Source: Siphonodentalium dalli (lineage: Eukaryota > Mollusca > Scaphopoda > Gadilida > Siphonodentaliidae). From it: a DNA stretch of 64,000 nt. The stretch's first letter is position 1. Every line of letters begins with the position of its first letter. Where the stretch lies: the NCBI GenBank assembly GCA_032622095.1, contig CP136068.1:62706025-62770024 (forward strand), read 5' to 3'. The notes below the pieces were generated by a model, which searched no databases, was not told the origin of the DNA, and was given only the letters and a program-made list of their open reading frames with translations. Made by a program: the position numbers and the translations under genes. Below, in pieces: positions 61,701 through 64,000 of the stretch.

Positions 61701-64000
61701 ATGTACAGATGCAGGACTGTCCATATATGTCCCAACGTCCATATAATATGTCCAGAATCCAGATGTTTAGACTCATACCCATTTCCATTGATGGGCCCTT
61801 AAAATTGTGAACCCCAAATTGGAGCCCGTGAAGTGAAAACCTAAGTAAATTATATATTAGGCATGTACAGATGCAGGACGATCCATATATATCCCAACGT
61901 CCATATAATATGTCCAGAATCCAGATATTTAGACTCATACCCATTTTCCTTGATGGGCCCTTAATATGGTGAACCCCAAATTGGAGCCCGTTCAGTGAAA
62001 ACCTAAGTAAATTATATATCATGTACAGATGCAGGACTGTCCATATATGTCCCAACGTCCATATAATATGTCCAGAATCCAGATATTTAGACTCATACCC
62101 ATTTCCATTGATGGGCCCTTAAAATTGTGAACCCCAAATTGGAGCCCGTGAAGTGAAAACCTAAGTAAATTATATATATGTCATGTACAGATGCAGGACT
62201 GTCCATATATATCCCAACGTCCATATTATATAACCTGAAACCAGATATTTAGACTCATACCCATTTTCCTTTATGGGCCTTTAAAATTGTGAACCCCAAA
62301 TTGGAGCCCGTGCAGTGAAAACCTAAGTAAATTATATATATATGTCATGTACAGATGCTGGACGATCCATATATGTCACAATGTCCATATAATATGTCCA
62401 GAATCCAGATATTTAGACTCATACCCATTTTCCTTGATGTGCCCTTAAAATGGTGAACCCCAAATTGGAGCCCGTGCAGTGAAAACCTAAGTAAATTATA
62501 TATTAGGCATGTACAGATGCAGGACAATCCATGTATATCCCAACGTCCATATAATATGTCCAGAATCCAGATATTTAGACTCATACCCATTTTCCTTGAT
62601 GGGCCCTTAATATGGTGAACCCCAAATTGGAGCCCGTGCAGTGAAAACGTAAGTAAATTATATATATGTCATGTACAGATGCAGGACTGTCCATATATGT
62701 CCCAACGTCCATATAATATGTCCAGAATCCAGATATTTAGACTCATAACCATTTCCCTTGATGGGCCCTTAAAATTGTGAACCCCAAATTGGAGCCCTTG
62801 AAGTGAAAACCTAAGTAAATTATATATTTAGGCATGTTGAGATGCAGGACGATCCATATATATCCCAACGTCCATATAATATGTCCAGAATCCAGATATT
62901 TAGACTCATACCTATTTTCTATGATGGGCCCTTAAAATGGTGAACCCCAAATAGAAGCCCGTGCAGTGAAAACCTAAGTAAATTATATATATGTCATGTA
63001 CAGATGCAGGACTGTCAATATATATCCCAACGTCCATATTATATAACCAGAATCCAGATATTTAGACCAATACCCATTTTCCCTGATGACCTTTAAAATG
63101 GTGAACCCCAAATTGGAGCCCGTGCAGTGAAAACCTAAGTAAATTATATATATGTCATGTACAGATGCAGGACTGTCCATATATGTCCCAACGTCCATAT
63201 AATATGTCCAGAAACCAGATATTTAGACTCATACCCATTTTCCTTGATGGGCCCTTAATATGGTGAACCCCAAATTGGAGCCCGTGCAGTGAAACCCTAA
63301 GTAAATTATATATTAGGCATGTACAGATGCAGGACGATCCATGTATGTCCCAACGTCCATATTATATTACCAGAATCCATATATTTAGACTCATACCCAT
63401 TTTCCTTGATGGGCCCTTAATATGGTGAACCCCAAATAGGAGCCCGTGCAGTGAAAACCTAAGTAAATTATATATGTGTCATGTTCAGATGCAGGACGGT
63501 CCATATATGTCCCAACGTCCATATAATATGTCCAGAATCCAGATATTTAGACTCATACCCATTTTCCTTGATGGGCCCTTAATATGGTGAACCCCAAATT
63601 GGAGCCCGTGCAGTGAAAACCTAAGTAAATTATATATATGTCATGTACAGATGCAGGACGATCCATATATATCCCAACGTCCATATTATATAACCAGAAA
63701 CCAGATATTTAGACTCATACTCATTTTCCTTTATGGGCCTTTAAAATTGTGAACCCCAAATTGGAGCCCGTGCAGTGAAAACCTAAGTAAATTATATATA
63801 TGTCATGTACAGATGCTGGACGATCCATATATGTCACAATGTCCATATAATATGTCCAGAATCCAGATATTTAGACTCATACCCATTTTCCTTGATGTGC
63901 CCTTAAAATGGTGAACCCCAAATTGGAGCCCGTGCAGTGAAAACCTAAGTAAATTGTATATTAGGCATGTACAGATGCAGGACAATCCATGTATATCCCA
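58797..64000 (+). repeat. Satellite, less regular right section
   Basis: Monomers of about 160-162 bp in a new order. Types with ATATATCATGTACAG (missing TATGT), TTCAGTGAAAACC, ATTTCCATTGATGG and GACAATCCATG are confined to this part. Two matching strings, from 59,279 and 61,700 (2,421 bp) and from 60,085 and 62,346 (2,261 bp), show a higher-order spacing of 14-15 monomers. From about 62,750 on, monomers carry more private changes (CATGTTGAGATG, TAGACCAATACCC, CATGTTCAGATG). The array continues past the window. Confidence 0.87.
59279..59918 (+). repeat. Tandem dimer duplication (320 bp) in the satellite
   Basis: A two-monomer string starting at 59,279 (ACTGTCC type with ATATATCATG, then TTAGGCATG type) is repeated at 59,599, 320 bp later. 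A similar arrangement is present from 61,700 and 62,020, but there the second TTAGGCATG-type monomer is missing, which accounts for the 160-bp difference between the 2,421- and 2,261-bp spacings. Confidence 0.88.

Larger units (their letters stand above)
48319..64000 (+). repeat. 162-bp satellite array (whole block)
   Basis: A second tandem family with a 161-162-bp monomer, about 97 monomers in the window, continuing past its right end. Conserved parts in order are CATGTACAGATG, CAACGTCCATAT, GATATTTAGACTCATACC, GGGCCCTTAA, GTGAACCCC, GGAGCCCGTG and GCAGTGAAAACCTAAGTAAA, then an AT-rich TATATATATGT link. One monomer counted has 61 G/C in 162 bases (38%). Diagnostic variants are ACTGTCC or ACGATCC near the start, TATATAACC or ATAATATGTCC in the middle, CCCAAATTGG or CCGAAATAGG later, and TAGGCATG or TGTCATG at the monomer edge. 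The length is near one nucleosome repeat, as in many centromeric or pericentromeric satellites; that role is an inference and unproven here. No similarity to the 26-bp unit beyond short coincidental strings is seen. Confidence 0.98.

Noticed and set aside
48531-63985. Many minus-strand open frames of 60-119 codons in the 162-bp satellite, with repeated MSLNIWILDILYG-like translations
   Set aside because: A 162-bp monomer is 54 codons, so any stop-free frame repeats. Frames break at every one-base indel or 161-bp monomer, occur identically in copy after copy, and show no sign of selection on codons. They are repeat artefacts.
48319-64000. CENP-B box in the 162-bp monomer
   Set aside because: The closest string (GCCCGTGCAGTGAAAAC, reverse orientation) matches only about 6 of the 9 essential positions, lacking the central T and the CG of CGAA. 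Centromere identity cannot be argued from this.
1-64000. Common ancestry of the 26-bp and 162-bp units
   Set aside because: Shared strings such as CTGTCCA and TATATG are short and AT-rich or common, and there is no consistent order between them. I do not see support for homology.
48319-64000. TATATATA strings as TATA-box promoters
   Set aside because: They are part of the AT-rich link in each monomer, present about a hundred times, with no gene or initiator context.
1-64000. tRNA, rRNA or other structured RNA genes
   Set aside because: No conserved tRNA A/B-box arrangement, rRNA core or other family signature is seen; the only hairpins arise at inverted repeat units.

Overview
The window contains no gene that can be supported. 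It is wall-to-wall tandem repeat made of two unrelated satellite families that meet at one sharp junction near position 48,318. This kind and scale of DNA (tens of kilobases of 26-bp and 162-bp tandem units, organised into kilobase higher-order repeats) points to a eukaryotic chromosome in heterochromatin such as a pericentromeric, subtelomeric or interstitial satellite block. Nothing in the sequence identifies the species. Both arrays run off the window, at position 1 and at position 64,000.

Positions 1-48,318 hold a minisatellite with a 26-bp unit (core GTCCACTC, then TTATATGAGTT, then a variable segment such as CCTCCCT), roughly 1,850 units. The top strand is pyrimidine-rich (19 of 26 consensus bases). 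Units vary in length (22, 24, 25 and 26 bp) and in the variable segment, and these variants recur in fixed order. The order of variants reveals nested higher-order repeats: about 2.1 kb at 8.7-12.9 kb, 2,601 bp at 11.9-17.1 kb, 3.3-3.8 kb at 16.5-27.9 kb, 4,718 bp spacing at 28-33.6 kb, 2,101 bp at 34.2-38.4 kb, and three copies of 3,474 bp at 37.0-47.5 kb. Two segments near the left side (6,308-6,680 and 7,859-7,937) are inverted relative to the rest. The outer parts (1 to about 8 kb, and 47.5-48.3 kb) share variants that the homogenised core lacks.

Positions 48,319-64,000 hold a satellite with a 161-162-bp monomer, about 38% GC in the monomer counted, roughly 97 monomers. From 48.3 to 58.3 kb the monomers follow a 22-monomer higher-order repeat of about 3.54 kb, which itself consists of a 9-monomer block and a 13-monomer block that is the 9-mer plus 4 inserted monomers. 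At about 58.26 kb this order breaks, and from 58.8 kb on a different, less regular order appears, with a 14-15-monomer repeat spacing of about 2.26-2.42 kb.

Short open frames exist on both strands in both arrays, but all are by-products of the repeat period (24-bp runs give 8-residue repeats; a 162-bp monomer is 54 codons). There are no RNA genes, mobile-element ends, CRISPR arrays or promoters that I can support. The interest lies in the recombination history: inversions, foldback palindromes, stepwise higher-order amplification and the abrupt join of two satellites. All similarity statements were made by eye from landmark variants and coordinates, not by computed alignment.
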